Positions 33,328 through 41,525 are shown, numbered from the stretch's first letter. The stretch is DNA of 64,000 nucleotides from Mycolicibacterium senegalense (GCF_019645875.1 NZ_CP081000.1:5640417-5704416), one strand, 5' to 3'. Notes: generated by a model from the letters alone, not told the origin. Numbers and translations: made by a program.

Positions 33328-35372
33328 CCCTCGATCTTTCGCGCACCGAGTTCGTTCTGCAGCAGCTCGAGCGCGACCTCTTCGGGGTCGCGACGCGGCC
33401 CGGCCTCGGTCTGTGAAGCCTCGGCGAGCATCTCGGCCTCCTCCTCTTCAGGGGACGACGGAGGCTCCGGTGCCGGTTCCGGTTCAGGCTCGGGGATCAC
33501 GCGGCCCGGCCGACTGGGGACCCGTGGCGGGGGCTTGGCGGCCTTCGGCGGGGGCGGTGGGGCGGCTTCGGCTGTGCCGACCTCGCAACGGATCTGCCAA
33601 TCCACCCCGAGGGCGTCCTTGAGCGCATCGCGGATCACGTCGGCGTTGCGCGACTCGGTCAACCGCTTGGCCAACGGTGGCGAATCATGCGACAGCACAA
33701 GGGTTTTGTCCTCGACCGCACGCACGATCGCCCCGGACAGCATGACCTCGGTGGTACGGCTGCGCTCACGCACCTTCTCCCGCACCGTCGACCACATCGA
33801 GCGCACGGCAGCCGCGTTGGGCTCACCCCCGGGAGCGGCAGACGCCGAGGCCGACACCGGCTCGGGTTCGGGCTCCGGAGGAGGCTCGGGCTCGAAGTCC
33901 GGCTCCGGCGGCAGCGGCGGCTCAGGTTCGCGTTCAGGCTCGGGCGCGGGGGGCGGCGGCGCCGCGGCCGGCTCAGGCGCCGGTGCCGGTTCCGGAGCTG
34001 GTGCCGGTTCCGGAGCTGGTGCCGGTTCCGGAGCTGGTGCCGGTTCAGGCGCCGGTGCCGGTTCAGGCGCCGGTGCCGGTTCGGGAGCCGGCGCTTCGGC
34101 AGGGGCCGGCGCCTGCACCGCCTGGCTGCGCCGCACGAACGTCTTGGCGGGCTCGGCCGCGGGACGGGCGGCCGCCGATGCCGCGGCCTCACCGGCCGGG
34201 ATCGACATGTCCAGCCGGGTCTCGATGCGTTCGATGCGTTGCAGCAACGCCGATTCGGTGTCATGCGCCGAGGGCAGCAGCAACCGGGCACAGACCACTT
34301 CCAAGAGCAGCCGCGGCGCGGTCGCCCCGCGCATCTCACCGAGCCCGGCGTGCACCACCTCGGCATACCGGGTCAGCGTGGCCGCACCCACCTTGGCGGC
34401 CTGCTCCCGCATGCGTTCCAGCACATCGGCGGGCGCATCGACGACACCGCGGGTGACCGCGTCGGGAACGGCCTGCAGCACGATCAGATCCCGGAAGCGC
34501 TCCAACAAGTCGGTGGCGAACCGCCGCGGATCGTGCCCGGCGTCGATCACCGCCTCCACGGCGCCGAACAACGCCGCGGCGTCCCCGGCCGCCAACGCCT
34601 CGACCGCGTCGTCGATGAGTGCCATGTCGGTGGCACCGAGCAGGGCCAGCGCCCGCTGATAGGTGATGTGGTTGCCGCCGTCGGCCTGTTCGGAGCCGGC
34701 GAGCAGCTGGTCGAGAACCGACAGGGTGTCACGGGGTGAGCCCCCGCCGGCCCGGATGACCAGCGGGTACACCGCGTCGTCGACGTGAACGTTCTCCTCG
34801 GCGCAGATGCGCTCGAGCAGCGGGCGCATGGTGCGCGGCGCCAGCAGCCGGAACGGGTAGTGGTGCGTCCGCGACCGGATGGTCGGCAGCACCTTCTCGG
34901 GCTCGGTGGTGGCGAACACGAAGATCAGGTGCTCGGGCGGTTCTTCGACGATCTTGAGCAGCGCGTTGAAACCGGCCGTGGTGACCATGTGCGCCTCGTC
35001 CACGATGAAGATGCGGTACCGCGACTGGGCCGGCGCGTAGAAGGCGCGATCGCGCAATTCACGGGTGTCGTCCACACCGCCGTGGCTGGCCGCGTCGAGC
35101 TCGACGACGTCGACGTTGCCCGGGCCGTTGGGGGCCAGCGCGACGCACGAATCGCACACCCCGCACGGTGTCGGCGTGGGCCCCTGCTCACAGTTGAGCG
35201 AGCGGGCCAGGATGCGCGCCGAAGACGTCTTGCCGCAGCCGCGCGGCCCGGAGAACAGATAGGCGTGGTTGATCCGGTTGGCGGTCAGCGCTGTCGATAG
35301 CGGCTCGGTGACATGTTCCTGGCCAACGACTTCCGCGAAGGTTGCCGGCCGGTATTTGCGGTAGAGAGCCAC
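33324..35372 (-). CDS. dnaX: DNA polymerase III subunit gamma/tau
   Basis: DnaX is the clamp-loader ATPase of the replisome. The 682-aa protein has RKYRPATFAEVVGQEHV, Walker A FSGPRGCGKTSSARI, a four-Cys zinc module (CEQGPTPTPCGVCDSC), Walker B FIVDEAHM and ATTEPEKVLPTIRSR (sensor 1), followed by domain III. A long Pro-Ala-Glu linker (about residues 400-520) leads to a C-terminal domain (AVEDKTLVLSHDSPPLAKRL) that should bind the polymerase. The start diverges from the DUF559-like gene, with one copy of a 64-bp repeat between them. It corresponds to Rv3721c. Confidence 0.96.
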   Translation of the reverse strand: MALYRKYRPATFAEVVGQEHVTEPLSTALTANRINHAYLFSGPRGCGKTSSARILARSLNCEQGPTPTPCGVCDSCVALAPNGPGNVDVVELDAASHGGVDDTRELRDRAFYAPAQSRYRIFIVDEAHMVTTAGFNALLKIVEEPPEHLIFVFATTEPEKVLPTIRSRTHHYPFRLLAPRTMRPLLERICAEENVHVDDAVYPLVIRAGGGSPRDTLSVLDQLLAGSEQADGGNHITYQRALALLGATDMALIDDAVEALAAGDAAALFGAVEAVIDAGHDPRRFATDLLERFRDLIVLQAVPDAVTRGVVDAPADVLERMREQAAKVGAATLTRYAEVVHAGLGEMRGATAPRLLLEVVCARLLLPSAHDTESALLQRIERIETRLDMSIPAGEAAASAAARPAAEPAKTFVRRSQAVQAPAPAEAPAPEPAPAPEPAPAPEPAPAPEPAPAPEPAPAPEPAPAPEPAAAPPPPAPEPEREPEPPLPPEPDFEPEPPPEPEPEPVSASASAAPGGEPNAAAVRSMWSTVREKVRERSRTTEVMLSGAIVRAVEDKTLVLSHDSPPLAKRLTESRNADVIRDALKDALGVDWQIRCEVGTAEAAPPPPPKAAKPPPRVPSRPGRVIPEPEPEPAPEPPSSPEEEEAEMLAEASQTEAGPRRDPEEVALELLQNELGARKIEG
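33973..34095. repeat. 18-bp in-frame tandem repeat inside dnaX
   Basis: About six or seven copies of an 18-bp unit (GGTGCCGGTTCCGGAGCT and variants) encode a PAPEPA-type linker on the minus strand. The three TCCGGAGCT-type copies are identical, followed by TCAGGCGCC-type copies. This is low-complexity coding sequence likely to vary in copy number between strains. Confidence 0.85.
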
Positions 35373-35414
35373 GGAAGAAGGCTACCGACTGCGTCTGACG
35401 GCGTGCCGATGCCC

Positions 35415-35478
35415 GTTGACTTTGACACCACGCACACCGTTAACCGCACAAATGCGGCGTCAGTTCAAAGTCGACGCA
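35415..35478. repeat. 64-bp hairpin direct repeat, copy 1
   Basis: The sequence begins GTTGACTTTGA and ends TCAAAGTCGACGCA. The ends form an 11-bp inverted repeat with one G-T mismatch, so the element folds into a hairpin. By hand alignment 56 of 64 positions match copy 2 at 36463-36526 in the same orientation. It lies between the divergent starts of dnaX and the DUF559-like gene. Confidence 0.85.
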
Positions 35479-35572
35479 GACGTTCGCCCACAGCGCGCGA
35501 TCCATCCACAGGTGGCCATGCCCCGACTGGCACACCGCCGTGGTTGTCCCGGCGACCGGCGACTCTCACCGA

Positions 35573-36467
35573 ATGAGCGAGCCTTTCATCGGCACCGAAG
35601 CCTTGGCGAGCGGCGTTGTCAACCGCTACCGGCTCAACCGCTACCACCGACGCGATCCTGCCGAACATCTACGTCGACAAACGAACTGCGGTGGCACTGC
35701 GGCAACGCACGGTGGCGGCATGGTTGTGGTCGGCCCGCGACGCGGTGATCGCAGGAGCCGCCGCATCGGCGCTGCATGGCGCGAAGTGGGTGGCCGACGA
35801 CGTTCCGATCGAGTTGATCAGCGCCAAGACCAAGCCGCCAGAGAACGTGATCACCCGACAAGACCGGGTCTATGACGGCGAGGTCATGCGCATCGACGGG
35901 CTCCCGGTCACGAGCGTCGAGCGCACTGCCTTCGACCTCGGGCGCGGCTTGATCGGTGCGGCCGTCGCGCGGCTCGACGCACTTGCCCGAGCCACCGGAG
36001 TCAAGGCCGACGACGTGCTGGCGCTCGCCGCAAACCACCGCCACACCCGTGGCCTGCGGCAACTCGAACGGGCGCTGGCTCTGTTCGACCCGGGCAGCCA
36101 GTCCCCGAAAGAAACCTGGCTGCGGCTGATGCTCATCGACGCAGGCTTTCCGCGGCCGCAGACACAGATCCCGGTGCTCGGGCCCGACGGATACCCGAGG
36201 TACTTCCTCGACATGGGATGGGAGGAATTGATGCTGGCGGTGGAGTACGAGGGTGCGCAGCACGCCGATCAGCTCGGCTATGACATCACGCGTACCGACT
36301 ACCTGGAGTGCGTCGGCTGGACCCACGTCAGAGTGGCCGCCGGACACCGACGGCCGACCATCATCGCCCGGGTGGAGCGTGAATGGGATCGGCTGTGGCG
36401 GCCAGAGATCGGGATCACGCCCCGCCGGCCTGCCTTCGCCGGTCCCCCACTCGAACTCGGCTGTTGA
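35573..36467 (+). pseudogene. AbiEi-like/DUF559 endonuclease-like gene with frameshift
   Basis: Two frames together give one protein. Frame 1 (ATG 35573) reads MSEPFIGTEALASGVVNRYR up to RYHRR; the homology continues in another frame from ILPNIYVDKRTAVALRQR near 35655, so one extra base near 35654 breaks the gene. The joined product is about 297 aa: an N-terminal winged-helix/AbiEi-like part (AAWLWSARDAVIAGAAASALHG, VTSVERTAFDLGRGL) and a C-terminal DUF559 part related to very-short-patch-repair endonucleases (VEYEGAQHADQ, DYLECVGWTHVRV). An ATG at 35616 could still express the downstream part. A sequencing error cannot be excluded. It lies between two hairpin repeats. Confidence 0.75.
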
Positions 36468-36526
36468 CTTTGAATCTGCGCACACCGCTACCCACACAAA
36501 TGCGGCGTCAGTTCAAAGTCAACGCA
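36463..36526. repeat. 64-bp hairpin direct repeat, copy 2, and bidirectional terminator
   Basis: The ends form a perfect 12-bp inverted repeat (36463-36474 with 36512-36523). The left arm contains the TGA stop of the DUF559-like gene and the right arm contains the TGA stop of the convergent aminotransferase gene. It lies in the same orientation as copy 1, 1048 bp away. Confidence 0.85.
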
Positions 36527-37799
36527 AAAGCGACTCGGTCGCCGCCAGCAGCGCACATGTGGCCAGGCCGTCGATCGCCTCACGCACGTCGGCCAGCGAC
36601 GGGAACGTCGGCGCGATGCGGATGTTCTTGTCCTCGGGGTCCTTGCGGTACGGGAACGCCGACCCGGCCTCGGTGACCGCGATACCGGCGTCCTTGGCCA
36701 GCGCCACAGTGCGCTTGGCAGTCCCGGGCCACACGTCGAGGCTGACGAAGTAGCCGCCCTTGGGATCGGTCCACGACGCGATCTTCGACTCCCCCAGCCG
36801 GTCCTCGAGGATCTCGGCGACCAGGGCGAACTTGGGGGCGATCAACTGCCGGTGCCGTTGCATCTGCAGCCGCACACCGTCGGCATCGCCGAAGAATCGA
36901 CTGTGCCGCAACTGGTTGACCTTGTCCGGGCCGATCGTCTTCTTGCCCGCGTGCTGCAGGTACCAGGCGATGTTGCCCAGCGAGCCGCCGAGGAAGCTCA
37001 CCCCGGCCCCGGCGAAGGTGATCTTGGAGGTCGAGGCGAACACCAGCGGGCGGTTCGGGTTACCGGCCGCCTCGGCCAGGCCCAGCACGTCGACCTGGCG
37101 GATGAACTCGTCGGTCAGGGTGTGGACCGCGTAGGCGTTGTCCCACATCAACCGGAAATCATTTGCGGCCGTACGCATTTGAACGAGGCGGCGGACGTTC
37201 TCCCAGGAGTAGGTGACCCCGGTCGGGTTGCCGTACACCGGAACGCACCACATGCCCTTGATCGCCGGGTCCGCCGCGACGAGCTCCTCGATCAGGTCGA
37301 CATCCGGCCCGTCCTCACGCATCGGTACCGCGATCATCTCGATGCCCAGGGACTCGGTGATCGCGAAGTGACGGTCATAGCCGGGGGAAGGGCAGAGGAA
37401 CTTGACCTTCTCTTCCTGCACCCAGGGCCGCACCGAATCCACCCCGCCGTGCAACAGCGAGTACACGATGACGTCGTGCATCATCGCCAGGCTCGCGTTG
37501 TTGCCGGCGATGAGGTTCTGCACCGGGATGCCGAGCAGTTCCCCGAAGATCTCCCGCAGTTCGGGCAGCCCGTGCAGGCCGCCGTAGTTGCGGGTGTCGG
37601 TGCCCTCGCGGTCACGGAAGGCGTTCGCCTCCGAACCCGGCAGCGACAGCAGCGCGTTGGACAGATCCAACTGCTCGGGAGCCGGCTTGCCGCGGGTCAG
37701 GTCCAAGCTCAGCTTCTTGGCCTGCAACTCCGCATAGTTGCGCTGTTGGACTTCGTGCAGCGCGAGCAGATCGTCGCGGCCGAGAGACTGGAACGACAC
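36519..37799 (-). CDS. aspC: Aspartate aminotransferase (Rv3722c-like)
   Basis: The 426-aa protein is a fold-type I PLP aminotransferase of the unusual subgroup that includes Rv3722c, shown to be the main aspartate aminotransferase of M. tuberculosis. Visible motifs are LDLTRGKPAPEQLDLS, NYGGLHGLPELREIF, AGNNASLAMMHDV, VPVYGNPTGVTY, MWDNAYAVH and the PLP-lysine segment VFASTSKITFAGAG. It links aspartate, glutamate and nitrogen flow. GTG at 37799 (VSFQSLGRDDL) gives the expected N-terminus; upstream ATGs at 37835 and 37853 would abut or overlap the SRP RNA. Confidence 0.92.
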   Translation of the reverse strand: MSFQSLGRDDLLALHEVQQRNYAELQAKKLSLDLTRGKPAPEQLDLSNALLSLPGSEANAFRDREGTDTRNYGGLHGLPELREIFGELLGIPVQNLIAGNNASLAMMHDVIVYSLLHGGVDSVRPWVQEEKVKFLCPSPGYDRHFAITESLGIEMIAVPMREDGPDVDLIEELVAADPAIKGMWCVPVYGNPTGVTYSWENVRRLVQMRTAANDFRLMWDNAYAVHTLTDEFIRQVDVLGLAEAAGNPNRPLVFASTSKITFAGAGVSFLGGSLGNIAWYLQHAGKKTIGPDKVNQLRHSRFFGDADGVRLQMQRHRQLIAPKFALVAEILEDRLGESKIASWTDPKGGYFVSLDVWPGTAKRTVALAKDAGIAVTEAGSAFPYRKDPEDKNIRIAPTFPSLADVREAIDGLATCALLAATESLLR

Positions 37800-37838
37800 C
37801 GCGCGCCTTTCACAGAAGCGGAACGAGCTGGACATAAA

Positions 37839-37927
37839 GGGGACCCCGCGCACCCGCCAGAGCCCGTTGACCCTTGCTGCCTTCCGGCCCTGGGGGAGTT
37901 CACAGGATGGACGCCGCGCGGGGTCCG
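37839..37927 (-). ncRNA. ffs: Signal recognition particle RNA (4.5S type)
   Basis: The minus strand folds as a single long hairpin closed by 37915-37925 paired with 37841-37851. It carries the conserved SRP domain IV core AGGGCCGGAAGGCAGCAAGG with the GGAA tetraloop and asymmetric bulge. It binds Ffh to target membrane proteins. The same RNA sits next to Rv3722c in M. tuberculosis. Exact ends are estimated from pairing. Confidence 0.9.
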
Positions 37928-37933
37928 ATGGCG

Positions 37934-37939
37934 AGTGTA
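37934..37939 (-). promoter_or_regulatory. Probable -10 element for SRP RNA
   Basis: On the minus strand TACACT fits the mycobacterial -10 consensus TANNNT and lies about 7 nt before the predicted 5' end of the SRP RNA. No good -35 is seen. Confidence 0.45.
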
Positions 37940-37986
37940 GTACCCGGCCCGCCCCTGGCGTTTTCGGGAGTGGTCCGGGCGTCGGT

Positions 37987-37992
37987 TAGGAT
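37987..37992 (+). promoter_or_regulatory. Probable -10 element for tRNA-Ser
   Basis: TAGGAT lies 7 nt upstream of the first base of the mature tRNA-Ser, at the right distance for a -10 box. The -35 region is not recognisable. Confidence 0.4.
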
Positions 37993-37999
37993 TGCCGAC

Positions 38000-38085
38000 G
38001 GAGGATTCGCCTAGTGGCCTATGGCGCTCGCCTGGAACGCGGGTTGGGTTAACAGCCCTCAGGGGTTCAAATCCCCTATCCTCCG
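38000..38085 (+). tRNA. tRNA-Ser (anticodon GGA)
   Basis: The 7-bp acceptor stem GGAGGAT/ATCCTCC with discriminator G, a D arm with TAGTGGCCTA, the anticodon loop CTGGAAC (anticodon GGA), a long variable arm (GGGTTGGGTTAACAGCCCTC region) and the T loop GGGGTTCAAATCCCC are all present. The large variable arm is specific to serine-type tRNAs. CCA is not encoded. Confidence 0.95.
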
Positions 38086-38169
38086 CGCTCGGGTCCGGGG
38101 TGCGACCTGCTGAATCAACCCTGATCAGCGGTTCGCACCCCGGCCCAATTTCAGTACCCGAGGAGGAGC

Positions 38170-38895
38170 ATGGGCCGCACCGTCGCGGTGATCTGGCACG
38201 CGTCGTTTTCGATCGTGGCCGCCGGCCTTTACTTCTTTTTCGTTCTTCCCAGATGGCCCGAGCTCATGGGCGATACCCCGCAGACGCTGGGCTTGGTCCT
38301 GCGCATCGTCACCGGTGTGCTGATCGGTCTCGCGGCGCTTCCGGTGGTGTTCACCCTGCAGCGGACCAAGCGTCCCGAGCTGTCCACGCCGGAGCTGGCG
38401 CTGCGGTTGCGGACCGCCTCGATTTCCCTGCACGTGCTGGCGGCGGTGCTGATCGTCGGTACCGCGATCGCGGAGATCTGGCTGTCGCTGGACAGCTTCG
38501 GGCCGTGGCTGTTCGGGATCTACGGCGCTGCCGCCGCGATTGCCCTGCTCGGCATTTTCGCCTTCTACCTGGCCTTCCTCGCCGAACTGCCGCCTCCGCC
38601 GCCCAAGCCGGTCAAGCCGGTCAAGACCCGCGAGAAGTCGCAGCGCCGCGGTCGCAAGAAGGACGCCGAAGCCGAAGAGACCACCGAGGCGGCAGCCGAA
38701 GAGGTTGAAGAGGCTGAAGCAGCCGAGGCTGAAGAGGCAGCCGACGCTGAAGAGGCTGAAGACGCTGAAGAGACAGCAGCCGAGGAAGACGAGAAACCGG
38801 CGGTGAAGACCCTTGGCAACCGGCGCCCGTCGAGCAAGAGCGGCACCAAGCGGCGGGGCTGGCGCTCGCGCGGCGAAGTCGCCACCGAAGACTGA
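38170..38895 (+). CDS. lucA: LucA-like lipid-uptake coordinator membrane protein (Rv3723-like)
   Basis: The 241-aa protein has four membrane helices in the first 145 residues (ASFSIVAAGLYFFFVLP, VLRIVTGVLIGLAALPVVF, LHVLAAVLIVGTAIAEIW, GAAAAIALLGIFAFYLAFL), a Pro-rich turn, and a highly charged acidic tail of Glu/Ala repeats ending in a basic segment. Position and layout match Rv3723 (LucA), which stabilises Mce1 and Mce4 and coordinates fatty acid and cholesterol import in M. tuberculosis. AGGAGGAG precedes the ATG. The tail is repetitive (GAAGAGGCTGAAG-type units near 38698-38770) and may vary in length. Confidence 0.82.
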   Translation: MGRTVAVIWHASFSIVAAGLYFFFVLPRWPELMGDTPQTLGLVLRIVTGVLIGLAALPVVFTLQRTKRPELSTPELALRLRTASISLHVLAAVLIVGTAIAEIWLSLDSFGPWLFGIYGAAAAIALLGIFAFYLAFLAELPPPPPKPVKPVKTREKSQRRGRKKDAEAEETTEAAAEEVEEAEAAEAEEAADAEEAEDAEETAAEEDEKPAVKTLGNRRPSSKSGTKRRGWRSRGEVATED

Positions 38896-38946
38896 CGCAA
38901 CACCGATCGCGTCGACATCGGGTTCTTGCCCAGCCAAGATGGGTAT

Positions 38947-39969
38947 ATGAGCAAAGTGGGCTCGCATCCGTTCAAAGTGATCCTCGCGGCGGCACTGACC
39001 GCCGCGGCTGCCGTCGTCGCCCCGTCAGCACCTGCCGCAGCGGCGCCCGGCGACCCGGAGGCGGTGGCCACCCAGATCGAACCATCGGTGGCGCGCATCG
39101 ACACCCGAGTGGATTACCAGCAGGCCTACGGCATCGGCACCGGCATCGTGCTGTCGCCCAGCGGTGAGGTGCTGACCAACTACCACGTCGTCCAAGGGGC
39201 CAACTCGATCAGCGCCACCGTCGGCGGGCAGAGCTTCCCGGCGGATTTGGTGGGCTACGACCGCCAGAACGACATCGCGGTGCTGCAACTGCACGGCGCC
39301 GCCGGCCTGGTACCCGCACCGATCGGCGATTCGAGGGCGCTGGTGCCGGGGCAGCCGGTGGTCGCGCTCGGCAACGCCGGGGGTAGCGGCGCACCCCTGA
39401 CCCGCGAGATCGGCACGGTCAGCGCGTTCAACCGCACCGTCAACGCCGAGGACGAACTGACCGGCACCAGCGACGAGATCAACGGACTGTTCGAGTTCGC
39501 CGCACCGGTCCGTGCCGGCGATTCCGGCGGCCCCGTGGTCAACGATGCGGGCCAAGTAGTCGGCATGACGACGGCCGCCTCGGTGAACTTCCGGATGGGC
39601 CCCGGCGGCAAGGGATTCGCCATCCCGATCAACGACGCGATGGGCATCGCCGGCCAGATCCGCTCCCGCACACCGTCGCCGACGGTCCACATCGGGCCGC
39701 CGACCATGCTCGGTGTCGGAGTACGCACCGCACAGCGCCAGAGCGGCGGGGTGATCGTCCAGGACGTCATCCCCGGCGGCCCGGCCGAAGCCGCCGGCCT
39801 GGCACCCGGCGACCTGCTCACCACCATCGAGGGCACCGCGCTGGACTCCGCGCGCACCCTGACGCTGGTTCTGGATCGGCATTACCCGGGCGACGTCGTC
39901 GGCCTGACCTGGCTGGACCAGGGCGGCCAGCAGCACACCGGCAAGGCGACGCTGGCCGCCGGGCCGTAA
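38947..39969 (+). CDS. Secreted trypsin-like serine protease with PDZ domain (PepA-like)
   Basis: The 340-aa protein has a signal peptide (VILAAALTAAAAVVAPSAPA, cleaved near AAAAPGD), a trypsin-2 domain with the triad in LTNYHVVQG (His), YDRQNDIAVLQL (Asp) and RAGDSGGPVV (Ser), and a C-terminal PDZ domain (GVIVQDVIPGGPAEAAGLAPG). It is a DegP/HtrA-type envelope protease similar to PepA (Rv0125). ATG at 38947 gives the canonical signal peptide; an upstream in-frame ATG at 38926 is less likely. Confidence 0.9.
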   Translation: MSKVGSHPFKVILAAALTAAAAVVAPSAPAAAAPGDPEAVATQIEPSVARIDTRVDYQQAYGIGTGIVLSPSGEVLTNYHVVQGANSISATVGGQSFPADLVGYDRQNDIAVLQLHGAAGLVPAPIGDSRALVPGQPVVALGNAGGSGAPLTREIGTVSAFNRTVNAEDELTGTSDEINGLFEFAAPVRAGDSGGPVVNDAGQVVGMTTAASVNFRMGPGGKGFAIPINDAMGIAGQIRSRTPSPTVHIGPPTMLGVGVRTAQRQSGGVIVQDVIPGGPAEAAGLAPGDLLTTIEGTALDSARTLTLVLDRHYPGDVVGLTWLDQGGQQHTGKATLAAGP

Positions 39970-39972
39970 TCC

Positions 39973-41496
39973 GTGGTCACGTTAGACCGCCTGATCAACG
40001 TTCTGGGCGGCTACGGCGTGCGACTGCGCGCCCCGGCCCGGGGATCCCGGCCGGCGCCGCGCTCGACCGAGTTGCGCAGCGTCGTCATGCACGAGCCGGG
40101 GCAGGTGATCGGTGACGTCCTGCTGGCAGTCGGGGCCGAGTCGGTGGCCGAGGCGGTGCGCTGGGCCACGGCGGCGCGTGCCGTGGTGGTGCTGGTGCGC
40201 GGACCTGATGACGAGGCGGCGGACGACGGCGGCATCGCAGTGATGACGGTCGACCCGGAGGTCTCCTGGAGTGAACTGGCGGCCGTCGTCTACGGCGTGG
40301 TGCTGGAGGGCCGGGAAACCGAATCCGGGCGCGGCCCAACCGATTTGTTCGCGTTGGCCGACAGCCTCGCCGACGCGGTGGGCGGCTCGGTCACCATCGA
40401 GGACCGGCGCAGCGCAGTCCTGGCGTACTCGCGTCTGCAGCAGCACGCTGACCCGGCTCGCGTCGAGACGATCCTGAGCCGCGGCGCGCCGGAACGACTT
40501 CGCGCCCTGTTCGAAGCCCGCGGGGTGTTCCGGCACCTCGCCGAGTCCGACGAGCCGATGTTCGTCGAAGGCGAGCACGACCGCGGCCTGACCGGGCGGA
40601 TGGTCGTGGCCGCCCGCGCCGGTCGCGAGCTGCTCGGTTCGATCTGGGTGACCTGCGCCGAGCCGTTGCCGGACGCGCGACGGGCCGCGCTGGCCGACGG
40701 GGCCCGCATGGTCGCGCTGCACCTCCTGCGCTCACGGGCCAGCGCCGACCTGGAACGCCAGGTGGAATCCGAGCTCGTCATCCGCCTGCTCGAAGGCGCC
40801 GCCGACGCCACCACGGCGGCCAGCCGACTCGGTCTCCCGCAGACTCCCCTACGAGTCATCGCGCTGCGCGCCCAGACCGCCGACGAGCGGCACGCCGCCC
40901 TGCTGCTGGCATTCGATCGGGCCACCGCCGGCTTCGGCTGGTCGCGTCCCGGCCGTAGCGCCCTGGCCGGCAACACCGTGTACACCGTGCTGCCCGGCGC
41001 TGAGCCCGACGGGGCCAGCAGCTGGGTGACGGGCTTGCGGGCCGCACTGCCCGAGCGGGTGACCGTACTGGCCGGGATCAGCGGCCCGGCCACGGCCGCC
41101 GAACTGGCCCTGGCCCGCAGCGAGGCCGACGAGTGCCTGGCGCTGCACGAGGTACGTCGCGAGGGCCCGGCGCCGGTGTACGACGAGGAATGGGACGAGA
41201 TCCTGCTGCAGCGCCTTCGGATCGCGGCGCGCTCCGGCCGGGCCCCGCAGCGAGGCCCGGTCGCCGAATTGCGGGCGCACGACCAAGCCCACGGCACGCA
41301 GTACGCGGCGACACTGCGAGCCTGGTTGGAGGCCCAGGGCGATCTGGCCGGGGCCGGGCGGGCGCTCGGCGTCCACGAGAACACCGTGCGTTACCGGCTG
41401 CGCAAGATGGTCGAGTTGACCCAACTCGACCTGGCCGATGCGCGCAAGCGGCTGGCGATGATGATCGAACTGGCCGCCACCGAGGAGTTGTCGTAG
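39973..41496 (+). CDS. PucR-family transcriptional regulator
   Basis: The 507-aa protein has the PucR/CdaR arrangement: an N-terminal sensory part (LRSVVMHEPGQVIGDVLLAVG), a GGDEF-like middle (ELVIRLLEGAADATTAASRLG onward), and a C-terminal helix-turn-helix (TLRAWLEAQGDLAGAGRALGVHENTVRYRLRK). PucR regulators activate purine or amino acid catabolic genes. GTG at 39973 lies 3 nt after the protease stop. The next gene, a D-amino-acid-dehydrogenase-like flavoprotein, is the likely target, through the dyad in the gap between them. Confidence 0.88.
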   Translation: MVTLDRLINVLGGYGVRLRAPARGSRPAPRSTELRSVVMHEPGQVIGDVLLAVGAESVAEAVRWATAARAVVVLVRGPDDEAADDGGIAVMTVDPEVSWSELAAVVYGVVLEGRETESGRGPTDLFALADSLADAVGGSVTIEDRRSAVLAYSRLQQHADPARVETILSRGAPERLRALFEARGVFRHLAESDEPMFVEGEHDRGLTGRMVVAARAGRELLGSIWVTCAEPLPDARRAALADGARMVALHLLRSRASADLERQVESELVIRLLEGAADATTAASRLGLPQTPLRVIALRAQTADERHAALLLAFDRATAGFGWSRPGRSALAGNTVYTVLPGAEPDGASSWVTGLRAALPERVTVLAGISGPATAAELALARSEADECLALHEVRREGPAPVYDEEWDEILLQRLRIAARSGRAPQRGPVAELRAHDQAHGTQYAATLRAWLEAQGDLAGAGRALGVHENTVRYRLRKMVELTQLDLADARKRLAMMIELAATEELS

Positions 41497-41498
41497 GG

Positions 41499-41525
41499 CG
41501 ACAATCAACCACCTCTCGATTGTCG
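41499..41525. promoter_or_regulatory. Inverted repeat between PucR and DadA genes
   Basis: CGACAATC and GATTGTCG form perfect 8-bp arms with an 11-bp spacer, 47 nt upstream of the flavoprotein start. A regulator site is likely; PucR is the obvious candidate but this is inference. Confidence 0.45.

Noticed and set aside
33973..34095. CRISPR-like short repeats
   Set aside because: The 18-bp units are contiguous with no spacers and lie in frame inside dnaX, coding for a Pro-Ala-Glu linker.
38000..38085. tRNA-Ser as integration site of a genomic island
   Set aside because: The downstream gene (LucA-like) is the expected conserved neighbour and no repeat of the tRNA 3' end is found in the window.
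38690..38790. Tandem repeat array after the tRNA-Ser
   Set aside because: The GAAGAGGCTGAAG-type repeats are in frame and encode the acidic tail of the LucA-like protein.
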